From contig NZ_QCXY01000003.1 of the NCBI RefSeq assembly GCF_003347495.1, forward strand, positions 434,001-498,000: a DNA stretch of 64,000 bases, written 5' to 3'. Under the pieces are notes generated by a model. The model saw only the letters and a program-made list of their open reading frames with translations, ran no database searches and had not been told where the DNA came from. Origin of the DNA: Pleomorphovibrio marinus. Its GTDB lineage: Bacteria > Bacteroidota > Bacteroidia > Cytophagales > Cyclobacteriaceae. This document shows positions 9,105 to 18,751 of this stretch, piece by piece; the first letter of the stretch is position 1; every line of letters begins with the position of its first letter. Made by a program: the position numbers and the translations under genes.

Positions 9105-9674
9105 ATGAAGAATTTATACCTTATAACGGCATTCCTGATCCTATTGGCCAATACTTGCTACTCACAGTCTAGCCAACCTCCAGACAGTAGGGACAGCAGC
9201 GATTGGACAAAAGGAATAAATCTTGGAATAGACCCTTTCTTGAGAGGTCATGCCAATTTTGAACTTTATAAACCTTTAAGAAAAAAAATTCTTTTTAGTT
9301 TGAGGTTTTCCACCATCCATTCCATTTTATCCATGGGCAAGTTGGTGGGAATTGAAGAAGACCTATTGAACTCCAGGTGGCGTTCCATCCAAGCCATGGG
9401 AGGACTGGGCTACAGGTTTACGGGTTGTAAGATAAACCATGCCCTAGGAGCTGAGGTAGGGCCTAAAAGGTTTTGGCTCAAAGAATCGGGTAATTACCCG
9501 TATTTGGCTCCTTATACTAATACAAGAAGCGGAACCTATTTAGCATACGGGTTGTACTACAGCCTGGAATTTCCTGGTTCGCAGCACTCCAAATACATAA
9601 GGATGAATATCCCCCTCTCCCACCTTCAAGACAACCTCACTGATATTTCCCTTAATGTAGGGATGAAATTCTAA
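9105..9674 (+). CDS. Small outer-membrane-barrel-like protein, function unknown
   Basis: The 189-residue product has a Sec signal peptide (ending about CYSQS, residue 22), alternating hydrophobic and polar residues typical of beta strands, and ends in the sequence SLNVGMKF with the C-terminal phenylalanine expected for an outer-membrane barrel. No family was recognised. Its start is 4 bases after the stop of the esterase lipoprotein, so the two are probably cotranscribed and may act together at the outer membrane. Confidence 0.75.
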   Translation: MKNLYLITAFLILLANTCYSQSSQPPDSRDSSDWTKGINLGIDPFLRGHANFELYKPLRKKILFSLRFSTIHSILSMGKLVGIEEDLLNSRWRSIQAMGGLGYRFTGCKINHALGAEVGPKRFWLKESGNYPYLAPYTNTRSGTYLAYGLYYSLEFPGSQHSKYIRMNIPLSHLQDNLTDISLNVGMKF

Positions 9675-9841
9675 AAAGTTTTTCTTACCATAGTAACCAA
9701 ATCGCACTTACAGTAATCTAAAAAAATTATTCCCCAAAGACTATGATCAAAATTTTTTATATTTTTTTATAAAATATTTATACTTTTACGAAAAATAAGA
9801 ACCAATATTAAAACACTTTATGGTAAAATAAAGAATTATGG

Positions 9842-9849
9842 TAACTTTG
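9842..9849 (+). promoter_or_regulatory. Candidate -7 box upstream of the DUF6567-like gene
   Basis: TAACTTTG fits TAnnTTTG and lies 43 bases before the ATG, within an AT-rich stretch. No good TTTG is found about 20 bases further upstream. Confidence 0.4.
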
Positions 9850-9892
9850 AGATTTAATTTATAATAGTACATAAAACACTAAAATTCCGAAA

Positions 9893-10315
9893 ATGCGCTA
9901 TACTTATCTATTTTCTCTTTTATTCCTTCTGTTGACTATTCTCTTTTCAGGCTGCGCATCTTCAGGTATGCACTTGTCCTCCACCCTTACCAATGTGGAG
10001 TTATCAGAAGCCAATTACAAAATTGTGGCAAGATCGGTGCATGGAGAGGCCAAAGCCGGATATATTTTAGGTGCATCCATAGGCATCGGCGTTTATGCCC
10101 AAGTAATCGGAGTGGCAAGAGTAAGTGGGGACAGGGCATTATATGGAACGGCAATGCGTAACCTATGGGAGAATTTTGAGGCCAACCATGGTTCGGTGGA
10201 CGGCCGAAACCTGGCACTCGTAAATATCAACTATGATGTGGAAAACCTAAACCTACTGGTGTATACCCGGCCCAGGCTGACCATTCAGGCGGATATCATC
10301 GAATTTATGGATTAG
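9893..10315 (+). CDS. DUF6567-like lipoprotein
   Basis: The 140-residue protein has a lipoprotein signal (LFSGC, Cys21) and a compact mature part beginning ASSGMHLSSTLTNVELSEAN. A glycine-rich AGYILGASIGIGVYAQ segment is followed by a C-terminal strand-rich region. The overall pattern matches small lipoproteins annotated as DUF6567 in Cytophagales; the assignment is from memory of the family pattern. Function is unknown. The last 87 bases, through the stop codon, reappear in damaged form at 16955-17041, about 6.7 kb away, behind transposase remnants. Confidence 0.75.
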   Translation: MRYTYLFSLLFLLLTILFSGCASSGMHLSSTLTNVELSEANYKIVARSVHGEAKAGYILGASIGIGVYAQVIGVARVSGDRALYGTAMRNLWENFEANHGSVDGRNLALVNINYDVENLNLLVYTRPRLTIQADIIEFMD

Positions 10316-10503
10316 GTCAAGCTTTTTAAAATCCGGGGGTTTCACCCTGAAAACAATTGTGGTTATTGCTGTTCAGGCCATTAAGGACTGGGATGGACAA
10401 AGTTTCCACCAACAGCCGAGAAAGGCCTCCGCGGAAATTATATTCCTCGGATACAAATACTTCTAAAAACACCTGGGTACCTCTAACCGAGGTTCAATCA
10501 GAT

Positions 10504-13500
10504 TTAAAACGAATTGACCTGTAATTCAATCTCATTCTTCCCTGGGGAAAGCCGAATGGAACCGAACTGGGTATTGACTTTTTTACCGTTTAAGGAAACA
10601 GCATCGCTTGGGCTCAGCTCCAAATGCAGTTCCGCAGAAACATTGGCAGGCAATTCAAATTCATAGCGTTGCAAGCGATTATTCACCCTCTGGTAAGAGG
10701 CGTTTACATTTCCTGCGAGAAAGGGGACCGTAATTTCTGTTTCTGTAAGGTTACTTAATTTGGGTTTAATTTCCAACAAGCCACCTCCTGGGGTTTTGGG
10801 GACAATTCCCCACATTTTTCGGGCCACGATATTTCCTGGCACCGCACCCCAAGCATGGTTCCAGTCCGCATTTGGCTTGTACTTCATGTCCCAAGCCTCT
10901 AAGGTAATGGTGGATCCTATTGCTATCATATTCCACCAGCTTCTGTCATGGGTGGCGGTCATCAGCTCCAAGGCATAATCCGCCTCCCCTGCATTATAAA
11001 GCCCATCCATCAAAAACTGCGAGCCATAAACGCTACACGCCATACCCCTGGATTTAACAAATTCCACAACGGAAGGAATATATTCGTCCGGAACCAAATT
11101 AAAGGCAAGGGGCATCATATTGGCATGCAGGGAGGAATGTCCAGCACCTTCTCCATCCACATAGATCCCCTTTTCCGGGTCCATTAACTTCTCTGTAATT
11201 GCCTTTTTTACCTTTATGGCCATCCACTCGTACTCCATTGCCTCATCGTTTTTTCCCAACAACCTGGCAAATTCCTCCATAATTTGGAGGTTACGATAGT
11301 AAAGTGCATTAATCACCGTGTTGATGGGGGTAAAGACAAAACCGTCTCGCTCCCCTTCCTCTGTGGCCAATTCCCATCCAGTGTCCTTTTGTGCCGGGGG
11401 CCAGTCCACAATGTCCGCCAGTTTGACATCGGGATCCTTAAATCCGAGTTTTTTCATGAATTCCGGTGTAGCTTTCTCTGAACTGATCAGCCCATCTTCC
11501 CGGGCAAGCTCCATGAGGGTTTTGTGTTTGAGCTCATCGTAATACTTCTTGACCAATCTGGTACTCCCGGTGTAAAGATAATCCTCGTAAAACATCAGGG
11601 CCACGTGCAACTGCCATTCCGTGGGCCATGTTGGGTTTTCCATAAAGTATTCAATACTTCTGCGGGCGATGGGATATTCCCAGTCCACCGCATAATGGCT
11701 GAGTTGGTTGATGTAGGCATCGGCTTCGTAAGGAATACGCTCCCTATCACCGTCCACATACACCCCGGCAAAGGAAGTAGCTTTTATACTGTATTTACAC
11801 AAGTCCCAAACCTGATTCAGGGTGGTGTCGGAACTGCTGAAGTGGCTCTGGTCCTCATCAAAATAACCAAAATATGCCTGCTGGGTCACGGATTCGGGCT
11901 GCTTTTTGGCCACAATTTCCGCATAGCGAAAGGGAAGTAGTACCGGAAAAGAATCGGGCAAAGCCACTGCGGCGGGTCCTGTATTTCGTTCATCAGCGGG
12001 CAATTGCAATACATACCTATCCCTATCAGGACTGACCGCTACCTCTACTTCCTGAAAACGAATATGATCTTGAGGATCCTGGTTGATCCTACCCTCTTTG
12101 AGTTGCTCCCCAAGGCGGACCGTCAAGGTTTCTGCTTCATCAGGCTGGTAACTAAAAGCCAAGTTGGCGAAAGCGGCTTTGCCAAAATCCATAAACCAAG
12201 TTGCGTCTTCTACTTTTTTTAGATCGAGAGGGGCTATGTCTTCCTGCTGGAAATGGTTTGCCGTTGTCAGGTATTCTCCACCTCCACCTACTTTATAGGC
12301 CTGGCTTTCCGCATATCGCCCTGTGCGGTTGTCTCCGTCCCACAGCCTTACTTTCCAGTAGTAGGTCTTGTTTTCTTCCAATGTAGCACCTTGATACGAA
12401 ACGTTAAATGATTGTTGATCAGTTACTTTGCCACTATCCCACATATCTCCGATATTTTGGTCAATCTTTTCCTGAGAGCTACTTACCAGCACCTGATACG
12501 CCGTTTGAAAAACCAATCCCTTCGGCACTTGCCATCCAAATTCGGGCTTTTTATCCTTCAATGTCAGCCCTGAGGGATTCCGGATAAACTCCACATGCAG
12601 GTTTTCCGGAGCGGCAGTAGTTTCATCGGCCAGTTCGGCAGTCAAGGCATCTAGTTTTCTTTGGAACGCCTGCAACGTGGATGCGTGCTGTGGGTCTTTT
12701 GCCAGGTTATTGATTTCTTTTGGATCATCCGTCAGGTGATACAATTCTTCAAAGGATTTATCATTGATGTAGCGGAAATACTTCCATTCTGCCGAGCGTA
12801 GGCCCTCACTGGGTGGGATGTTTTCAAAATCCCAAAGGTGTTCTATCAACACCGTATCTCTGCTCAGCCTTTCTCCCTTTACCACAGGCAACAGGCTTTT
12901 ACCCTGGTAATTTGCCGGAATTTCTACACCTGCAAGGTCCAAAATGGTAGCAGGAACATCCACGTTGGCAGCCATTTCCTCGGAATCAACATGTTGCTTT
13001 ATTCTTGGATCGTAAACCATCAAAGGAACCCGGATGGAATTGTCATAGAGGAGCCATTTGCCTGCCATTTGCCTTTCACCTGTAAAATATCCGTTGTCTC
13101 CCATTAAGATGATCACGGTGTTTTTGTCCAGGCCTTTGGCCTTGAGTAGCTCGCGGATTTTTGCTATTTCCAAGTCGATACCCGAGATCATCCTGTAATA
13201 CCCTTTCATGCTGTGTTGGTACTTCTCTGGGGTATCGTAGCGCCAGGTCCATCGCAGGCGATTAAATCCGGATTTTACAAATTCCGGCTGGGCATCGAAG
13301 TACTTGTCCTCAGCAAGATCAGGACCCGGAATCGTCACTCCTTGCAGTAGCGGGTCCACTTCCTTTTGCCAGAAATACTGTAGTTCGGCCGGGTCATGGG
13401 CGTGGGGGGCACTAAAGGACAGGGAAAGGCAAAAGGGTTCCTCCGGATTGGCCTTGTCGATAAATTCCATTGCCTGATGTCCGGTGTAGCGGGTCAAATG

Positions 13501-14007
13501 AACCGTATCTTCATTTATGGTTTTATAAAAATACCCTCGATGGTCCTTGAACTGGCCATCGCGATCATAGGAATCGTATTCATCAAATTGCCCCGCTAAA
13601 TCTTTATGGACAACACCAAATTTCCCATAAAACCCAACGCGGTAACCAGCTTCTTTGAGCAGTTTGGGGTAAGCAGTTTCCATGAACTCATTTTTGATAG
13701 CTCCAGTCTGAAAGGTATATGCGTGGGTGCGTTCGTACAGCCCTGTAAAAATAGTAGCCCTACTGGCTGCACAGATGGGGGTAGTTACCAGTGCATTTTT
13801 GAAATAGGAACCCTCCCTTGCCAAACGGTCCATTTCGGGAGTATGGATAATGTCGTTGCCTGCATGCCCCAGCGCATCCCAGCGCTGGTCATCGGTGAGG
13901 ATAAAAATGATATTGGGTTTGTTAGATGAACTTGTCCTTGATTGAGCTTGGCAAAATAGCTGGGTAATGGCCATCAATACCAAAAGGGTGTTAAACGTTT
14001 TAAGCAT
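10504..14007 (-). CDS. Sulfatase / GH78 alpha-L-rhamnosidase fusion enzyme
   Basis: The 1167-residue secreted protein (signal peptide ending LFCQAQ) joins two catalytic modules. Residues about 30-470 are an S1-type sulfatase: NIIFILTDDQRWDALG supplies metal ligands, and PICAASRATIFTG contains the C-x-A-S-R site whose Cys79 must become formylglycine. After a fibronectin-like module (about 475-590) comes a GH78-type rhamnosidase: an N-domain, then an (alpha/alpha)6 barrel with the acidic motif DGDRERIPYEAD (about 750-762), in the place of the GH78 catalytic acidic cluster, and a C-terminal beta domain. It should remove sulfate and alpha-L-rhamnose from a sulfated rhamnose-containing glycan; two-module enzymes of this kind are known from ulvan degraders. 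No anaerobic maturase is adjacent. No other polysaccharide gene is in its immediate neighbourhood. Confidence 0.92.
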   Translation of the reverse strand: MLKTFNTLLVLMAITQLFCQAQSRTSSSNKPNIIFILTDDQRWDALGHAGNDIIHTPEMDRLAREGSYFKNALVTTPICAASRATIFTGLYERTHAYTFQTGAIKNEFMETAYPKLLKEAGYRVGFYGKFGVVHKDLAGQFDEYDSYDRDGQFKDHRGYFYKTINEDTVHLTRYTGHQAMEFIDKANPEEPFCLSLSFSAPHAHDPAELQYFWQKEVDPLLQGVTIPGPDLAEDKYFDAQPEFVKSGFNRLRWTWRYDTPEKYQHSMKGYYRMISGIDLEIAKIRELLKAKGLDKNTVIILMGDNGYFTGERQMAGKWLLYDNSIRVPLMVYDPRIKQHVDSEEMAANVDVPATILDLAGVEIPANYQGKSLLPVVKGERLSRDTVLIEHLWDFENIPPSEGLRSAEWKYFRYINDKSFEELYHLTDDPKEINNLAKDPQHASTLQAFQRKLDALTAELADETTAAPENLHVEFIRNPSGLTLKDKKPEFGWQVPKGLVFQTAYQVLVSSSQEKIDQNIGDMWDSGKVTDQQSFNVSYQGATLEENKTYYWKVRLWDGDNRTGRYAESQAYKVGGGGEYLTTANHFQQEDIAPLDLKKVEDATWFMDFGKAAFANLAFSYQPDEAETLTVRLGEQLKEGRINQDPQDHIRFQEVEVAVSPDRDRYVLQLPADERNTGPAAVALPDSFPVLLPFRYAEIVAKKQPESVTQQAYFGYFDEDQSHFSSSDTTLNQVWDLCKYSIKATSFAGVYVDGDRERIPYEADAYINQLSHYAVDWEYPIARRSIEYFMENPTWPTEWQLHVALMFYEDYLYTGSTRLVKKYYDELKHKTLMELAREDGLISSEKATPEFMKKLGFKDPDVKLADIVDWPPAQKDTGWELATEEGERDGFVFTPINTVINALYYRNLQIMEEFARLLGKNDEAMEYEWMAIKVKKAITEKLMDPEKGIYVDGEGAGHSSLHANMMPLAFNLVPDEYIPSVVEFVKSRGMACSVYGSQFLMDGLYNAGEADYALELMTATHDRSWWNMIAIGSTITLEAWDMKYKPNADWNHAWGAVPGNIVARKMWGIVPKTPGGGLLEIKPKLSNLTETEITVPFLAGNVNASYQRVNNRLQRYEFELPANVSAELHLELSPSDAVSLNGKKVNTQFGSIRLSPGKNEIELQVNSF

Positions 14008-14170
14008 GTATTAGATTATTTTGAGATACTTAGTTAGCAAAACCAAAAGGAACACTAAAAGTACCCCTTTTCCATAAATTATCTATCCCCAACCTGGATT
14101 TTGTACCTTTCCCGCCCCTATTTGCTACTTCCTTAATTCTGGTACATGGCACCACCTATAGTTAAAAAGT

Positions 14171-15544
14171 TTATTGTTTCCCTGAAAAAAGGATAACCTT
14201 AAATTCGGTACCTTCTCCCACAACACTTTTCGCGGTGATGGTACCTCCTTTGGATTCTACCTGGGTTTTGATAAGGTAAAGCCCAACCCCTTTTCCTTCG
14301 TCATGCCCATGAAAAGTTTTATTCAAACCAAATAACTGGTCTCCGTATTTCTTCAAATCTATCCCTTGTCCATTATCGGTGACCCTTAAACCAACACTGC
14401 TACCCGTGAGGAAACTTTCAAAATGGATTTGAGGTTTTCGGTTGTGGGCTTTGTATTTTAATGCGTTGGAAAGTAGGTTCAACATAATACTTTCCAGATT
14501 GGACCGGTTATAGGTCACTTTTTTTACTTCGGAGAAATCATGGGTTACTAGTGCATCACTTCTAAGAATATCGGCCGAAAATATTTGCACAGTTTTTTTG
14601 AATATTTCATCAAAATCCAACCTTTCCCGATCTAAATGGCTGTCTTCCTGCAATTTTAATGCTTCCATAAGGTCATTTAAGGTGCTGGTCAAATTCTGAG
14701 TCACCGTTTCAATATGGTTGAAAAGCATTTCCCTTTCTGATGGCTTTTGGCTTTCTTTATATAGTTGCAATAAAGAATTGAGGTTGTTTACTGGGGATCT
14801 AAGATTATGGGAGGTGATGTGCGAGAAATTCAAAAGTTTTGCATTGTGGTTCTGCAATTGATTGGCTAGCAATTGTAATTCGGTTTTTTTTTCCTCTATT
14901 TCAATCAACTGTAGATTAATTTGTTTTTGATCCTTTAAAAAAATATAAATAACAAAAAAGACAAGGCCTAGAGAAATGAGGGTCCCAAAAACTATGACAT
15001 AAACCGTTTCTTTGGCACTTTTTTCCGAAGTGTGGATCCTTTCACGCAGTAATTGCGCCAGTCTCCCCTTAATTTTTAAAGTGAGTTCGGGAATATCCTG
15101 GGTGACAAGGGCTTGATCATCATGTTCAGAAAAAAACTTTTGGGACTCCTCAAAACCTCTTTCCTTTCTCAAGTTTATAACCACCTCACCGAAAGTTTCA
15201 TTCCTTTTTTTGTATGCGTGTGTTAGCTCATCAAGATAAGCCTTAGCAAGGCTGTCTATTATAGTGGCTTGAAGAAACGCCATATTGGCCTCAATTCGGG
15301 ACTTGGTGGACTCTCTGTGCATCACATCCACCGAATCCCCTGTTATGACAAAGGATCTTACCGAGATTGACAATTCCTTGTAGTTTGAATTGATCTGTTC
15401 CAATTCATATAAAACCCTGTTAGTATTACTGATGGCGTTTTGGGTGGCCTTCATGTTCTTTACATTCCATATGGAAAGAATACCCACAGCAGTGACTAAA
15501 AGGAAAAACAAAACGAAGAAGGCAATCGCATTACGTAAGGGCAT
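14171..15544 (-). CDS. Membrane sensor histidine kinase with CHASE3-like input domain
   Basis: The 457-residue kinase has two membrane spans (about 7-27 and 182-203) around a helical periplasmic domain resembling CHASE3/four-helix-bundle sensors. A short coiled coil follows, then a dimerisation/phosphoacceptor helix in which SHNLRSP marks His246. The ATPase domain has the N box (MLNLLSNALKYK), the G1 box (DNGQGID) and the G2 box (GKGVGLYL). The SHNLRSPVNNL phosphoacceptor form is typical of Bacteroidota orphan kinases. No response regulator is adjacent, so the partner is unknown. It lies 163 bases from the sulfatase fusion gene on the same strand, possibly upstream in the same transcript. Confidence 0.9.
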   Translation of the reverse strand: MPLRNAIAFFVLFFLLVTAVGILSIWNVKNMKATQNAISNTNRVLYELEQINSNYKELSISVRSFVITGDSVDVMHRESTKSRIEANMAFLQATIIDSLAKAYLDELTHAYKKRNETFGEVVINLRKERGFEESQKFFSEHDDQALVTQDIPELTLKIKGRLAQLLRERIHTSEKSAKETVYVIVFGTLISLGLVFFVIYIFLKDQKQINLQLIEIEEKKTELQLLANQLQNHNAKLLNFSHITSHNLRSPVNNLNSLLQLYKESQKPSEREMLFNHIETVTQNLTSTLNDLMEALKLQEDSHLDRERLDFDEIFKKTVQIFSADILRSDALVTHDFSEVKKVTYNRSNLESIMLNLLSNALKYKAHNRKPQIHFESFLTGSSVGLRVTDNGQGIDLKKYGDQLFGLNKTFHGHDEGKGVGLYLIKTQVESKGGTITAKSVVGEGTEFKVILFSGKQ

Positions 15545-15598
15545 TGTGGGTCATTTACTATTTACTAATGGGTGATGCTAAAAAAATTTATAATAAAA

Positions 15599-16366
15599 TT
15601 ATTCCAATTCAAAAAGCGTGCTATTATCAAGCCTTTTTAAACTGAATTTTATCTCCCCACTGAAAAAAATATCCTTGGGTACTGTGCATTCTCGGGTTGT
15701 GATGATTTTGTCGTATGTGTTGGTCCCCGACGTGGTGATCACTTTTTGAGTGTTCCCGAATCTTACTATTTCGGCCCAGCAGCTTTTTACCCAATTTTGT
15801 TTTAACTGATACCTTACCGTATTCCCCAGCCAATAAGCCAATATCCCCACATGGAGGTTTGCCATAGCGGCATCGTCGTTTTTGTGATAGATAGGCCTTA
15901 GGTCAAGGTCGGTTTTCAGGGAGGGGAATAGGTTTTCTATCTCTCTGATGGTATTATAAATATTCCAGACCACATACTCTTCCCCTACATTCAGGTTGAT
16001 CCGGTAGTAAAGGATGATTTTATCCTCCAGGTCAAACAGCTCGTTGGTACGCTGGGACAAGTGCTTTTCGATTGCATCCTTGGCCTTGTACAAGTCCAGC
16101 GCACTTTTATATAGCCTGTCTTTGGTCACTTTGTCGCCCTACTACCCGGTGAGTTCGCACACGGCCGAGTTTTCCTTTATCCAGCGTACGGTCTTCAGCT
16201 CGGAGGCCGATACCGCACGGCATATAACCTGTGGGGCCGCAAGCTTGGCCTGTTCGGGACTGAAGCCGACTGAAAGCAGCAACGGATTGAGGTTCAGCTT
16301 CTCCCATTTCCGGTAGGCTATGTTCTCCGCTCCGATCTCCCTTGCATTGCTCAGCTTCAAGGACAA
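15599..16366 (-). pseudogene. Decayed IS1634-type transposase (minus strand)
   Basis: Read from 16366 down, one frame encodes transposase-like sequence (KLSNAREIG..., NPLLLSVGFSPEQAKLAAPQ), reaches CELTG, then hits two consecutive TAG codons at about 16144-16139, and continues in the same frame as VTKDRLYKSALDLYKAKDAIEK. Further on, the segment ILYYRINLNVGEEYV jumps directly to IREIENLFPSLKTDLDLRP, which shows an internal deletion removing the middle of the DDE domain. The R..E(6)K arrangement of IS4/IS1634 transposases is kept. The N terminus is missing where it meets the second remnant. It cannot encode an active enzyme. Confidence 0.8.
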
Positions 16367-16374
16367 TGCGGAAT

Positions 16375-16928
16375 TCTTTTCCCATGAGAAAAGGGTGGTA
16401 TGGTCACAGAGGACGGCACTGGGTGACGGCCTGTTCCTTTACCTCTATCTTGATGAGGCACTCAGGAACAAAGAAGAAAGCGACTATGTCCTCAGGATCA
16501 CGACACATCCGGAAAGCCACAGCAGGGAAAACTACCTGAAAAAAAAAAGAAACCGTTTCAGTACCCTCGCCCTGTTGACTGGCCTTGACCGGCCAGAAAG
16601 CACGGTTTACCAGACATACAAAAACAGGATGGCGATAGAGGTGATGTTCGACGGGATAAAGAATGTCCTCAACGCAGACCACACCTACACGCAGAACGAA
16701 CAGACCTTACAGGGATGGATGTTCATCAACCATATAACCCTACAGTGGTACCAGCATCTCTATATTGAACTCAAGGAGAAAGAACTGCTGAAAATCTTTT
16801 CGGTCAATGATTATGTCAAACTGCTGTGCGGGGTGAAGAAAATCAAAATCAACGACGCCTGACACCTCAATGAATTCCCAAACCAGACCAAAAAATTCAT
16901 AGAGAAAATGGAATTGGAAATAACATAA
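16375..16928 (+). pseudogene. 3' fragment of an IS4/IS1634-type transposase (plus strand)
   Basis: From about 16400 the plus strand encodes the C-terminal part of a DDE transposase. YKNRMAIEVMFDGIK matches the Y-(2)-R-(3)-E-(6)-K signature of the IS4 superfamily, and QGWMFINHITLQWYQHLY follows. A TGA at 16860-16862 interrupts the frame, after which HLNEFPNQTKKF continues to a natural-looking TAA near 16928. The 5' half of the gene is absent. The fragment abuts, head to head, the minus-strand transposase remnant; the exact junction (about 16370-16400) cannot be fixed by eye. Confidence 0.8.
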
Positions 16929-16954
16929 TATGTAAAAAAATCCAAGTTAGTGAT

Positions 16955-17041
16955 TAACTATGATGTGGAAAACCTAAACCTACTGGTGTATACCAGCTCA
17001 GGCTGACCATTCAGGCAGATATCATCGAATTTATGGTTTAG
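16955..17041 (+). pseudogene. Broken duplicate of the DUF6567-like gene 3' end
   Basis: The sequence AACTATGATGTGGAAAACCT and onward matches 10229-10315 almost base for base to the stop codon, ending GAATTTATGGTTTAG against GAATTTATGGATTAG. It has a one-base deletion in the CCCGGCCC stretch, so the frame is lost. It starts about 27 bases after the transposase fragment. It is a tail-only copy. Confidence 0.85.
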
Positions 17042-17074
17042 AGCATTTATCCATTAATTTAATTCTTCTACATA

Positions 17075-18376
17075 CTATCGTAAATCATATTTAAAGGTAA
17101 ATTGGATCAGTTTACCCTGCAATTCAGGGATTTCCAATTTTGGAAGCGATTCAATTACCCTTTTGCTCTCAATTAATAGGACTTCATGGCGATAGGATTT
17201 CGTTTTTTTGATTTTTTCAGTGTCCTCACTCGTATATCCAATTATGACGATTTCATCATACTCCACAAATTCCTCATCAGGCTCCCCGTCTAAAACTTCA
17301 CCTATGCTGCCGTCAGGGTTGACCCTGGCATAAAGTCTTGCGGTTCCTATCAGGCCTGCTGACCTAGCTTCAGCGGGATATTTTAAGTTTTTTTGAAGAT
17401 GCTTATTTATACCTTCATGGGATTTTATTGGGTCGGGTGTGTTTTCCTGCAGGCCGGAAGACTGGGAGTTCGATTGCTCCAGGTCAGCGTCGCCATTGTT
17501 TATCAGCACTGTTTTTTTCCCGGAAAGGGATACTAGAAGTAGAGAAAATACGGGTATTATGGCCAATCTGGCCAGCCCGGCAAACTGGCCTTTGCTTTTC
17601 GAGTTCATCATGATGATTCGTTTTTTGAGGTTACTTGAATTGATTGCAGCAAATAATGGGGAGTCAATGCAATTAAGGGCTATGGACAACATGGTAAACT
17701 GATATTCCTGTTTATCCGATTCCTCTGTCGCCCTGTCATCCGCTTGGAATTCAAGGTTGTTTCTGATGGCCTGGGCATGAAACCTAGCGAAGGGATTGAA
17801 CCATTGTAGGGTCGATAGCAGCTCGGCAAGGAAAATATCATAAAAGTGTTGCTCCCGGCTATGTACAGCCTCATGGTTCAATACCATTTCCAAGGATGGG
17901 TGATTCACCAAATTTTTCCCAATAATAATCTTATCAAGAAAGGTGAATGCCAAGTCATTTTCTTCAGACACCCAAACATTCATTCCACCTATGATTTTTT
18001 CCGTACACTCTTTTCTTATCCGTGCAGCCACCATATACCCATAGATCAACTTGACGAGACAGAAAACCAGCCCGAACAGGTACAGGTATACTAAAATCTC
18101 CGCTAAACCATAGATGGGTTCGATTGCAGTCCCAGTTGTTTCTGAGGGTAAAAGACTTGACTCAACTTTCCCCGAAAAATAAACGGTGACCTGAGACACA
18201 TAGGAGCCAGTTGTGAACGTGATCAGCGGAATGATAAAAGCGGCTATAAATGATCCGGCCAAATAGATTCGGTTAAATACAAATTGTTTACTTTTCCTGA
18301 AGAGAATGTGATAGGTGGCATAGAAAGCAGTTGTGCCGATTGAAACTTTTAGGAGGTAATACAGAATCGCATCCAT
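17075..18376 (-). CDS. BlaR1-like M56 membrane peptidase with TonB C-terminal domain
   Basis: The 433-residue protein has membrane spans near 5-22, 35-55, 90-112 and 275-290. The M56 zinc-protease motif HEAVH puts metal ligands at His168 and His172 with Glu169 as catalytic base, followed by the usual NLEFQADD segment (third ligand region). After the last span it has a TonB C-terminal fold (HLQKNLKYPAEARSAGLIG, then RVNPDGSIGEV). In characterised systems such a peptidase destroys or frees the BlaI repressor; the TonB-like tail could contact outer-membrane or periplasmic partners. It starts 3 bases after the stop of the blaI-like gene, so the pair is one operon. Confidence 0.9.
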   Translation of the reverse strand: MDAILYYLLKVSIGTTAFYATYHILFRKSKQFVFNRIYLAGSFIAAFIIPLITFTTGSYVSQVTVYFSGKVESSLLPSETTGTAIEPIYGLAEILVYLYLFGLVFCLVKLIYGYMVAARIRKECTEKIIGGMNVWVSEENDLAFTFLDKIIIGKNLVNHPSLEMVLNHEAVHSREQHFYDIFLAELLSTLQWFNPFARFHAQAIRNNLEFQADDRATEESDKQEYQFTMLSIALNCIDSPLFAAINSSNLKKRIIMMNSKSKGQFAGLARLAIIPVFSLLLVSLSGKKTVLINNGDADLEQSNSQSSGLQENTPDPIKSHEGINKHLQKNLKYPAEARSAGLIGTARLYARVNPDGSIGEVLDGEPDEEFVEYDEIVIIGYTSEDTEKIKKTKSYRHEVLLIESKRVIESLPKLEIPELQGKLIQFTFKYDLR

Positions 18377-18379
18377 GGT

Positions 18380-18736
18380 TTATTTGGATTTTATCAGGTT
18401 AATGATGGCTTCAACTTCCTCCTGATCGAGTTTCTCCTCCTCCATAAATGATGCCACCACTTTTGAAAACGAGTTGTCAAAGTAATCATTGATAATCTCT
18501 TTTATGTATCGCTTCCGGTATGCCTCCTTGGAAAGCAGGGGGAAATATTCATAAGTGTTGCCATATTGCTTAAACCCCACAACTCCTTTATCTTGTAAAA
18601 TCCTCACCAAAGATGAAATAGTATTATAAGGTGGTTTAGGATCAGGAAGTTCTGCTATAATATCCTTCACAAAACCCTTTTTAAGCCTCCAAAGGATCTG
18701 CATTACCTCTTCTTCCTTCTTTGTAAGTTTGTCCAT
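18380..18736 (-). CDS. BlaI/MecI-family repressor (first pair)
   Basis: I choose the ATG at 18736, giving 118 residues that begin MDKLTKKEEEVMQILWRLKKG, the normal start of the family; the longer frame to 18793 would run back through the operator. The N-terminal two-thirds is a winged helix (PYNTISSLVRILQDKGVVG as recognition region) and the C-terminal helices form the dimerisation part. It should repress its own operon until the M56 partner inactivates it. The promoter carries three phased repeats described separately. Confidence 0.93.
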   Translation of the reverse strand: MDKLTKKEEEVMQILWRLKKGFVKDIIAELPDPKPPYNTISSLVRILQDKGVVGFKQYGNTYEYFPLLSKEAYRKRYIKEIINDYFDNSFSKVVASFMEEEKLDQEEVEAIINLIKSK

Positions 18737-18751
18737 GCTGCTTTCACTTTT

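Noticed and set aside
11524-11940. Long plus-strand open frame (138 codons) and others opposite the sulfatase/rhamnosidase gene
   Set aside because: They are shadows of the strongly coding minus strand; they have no motif or start signal.
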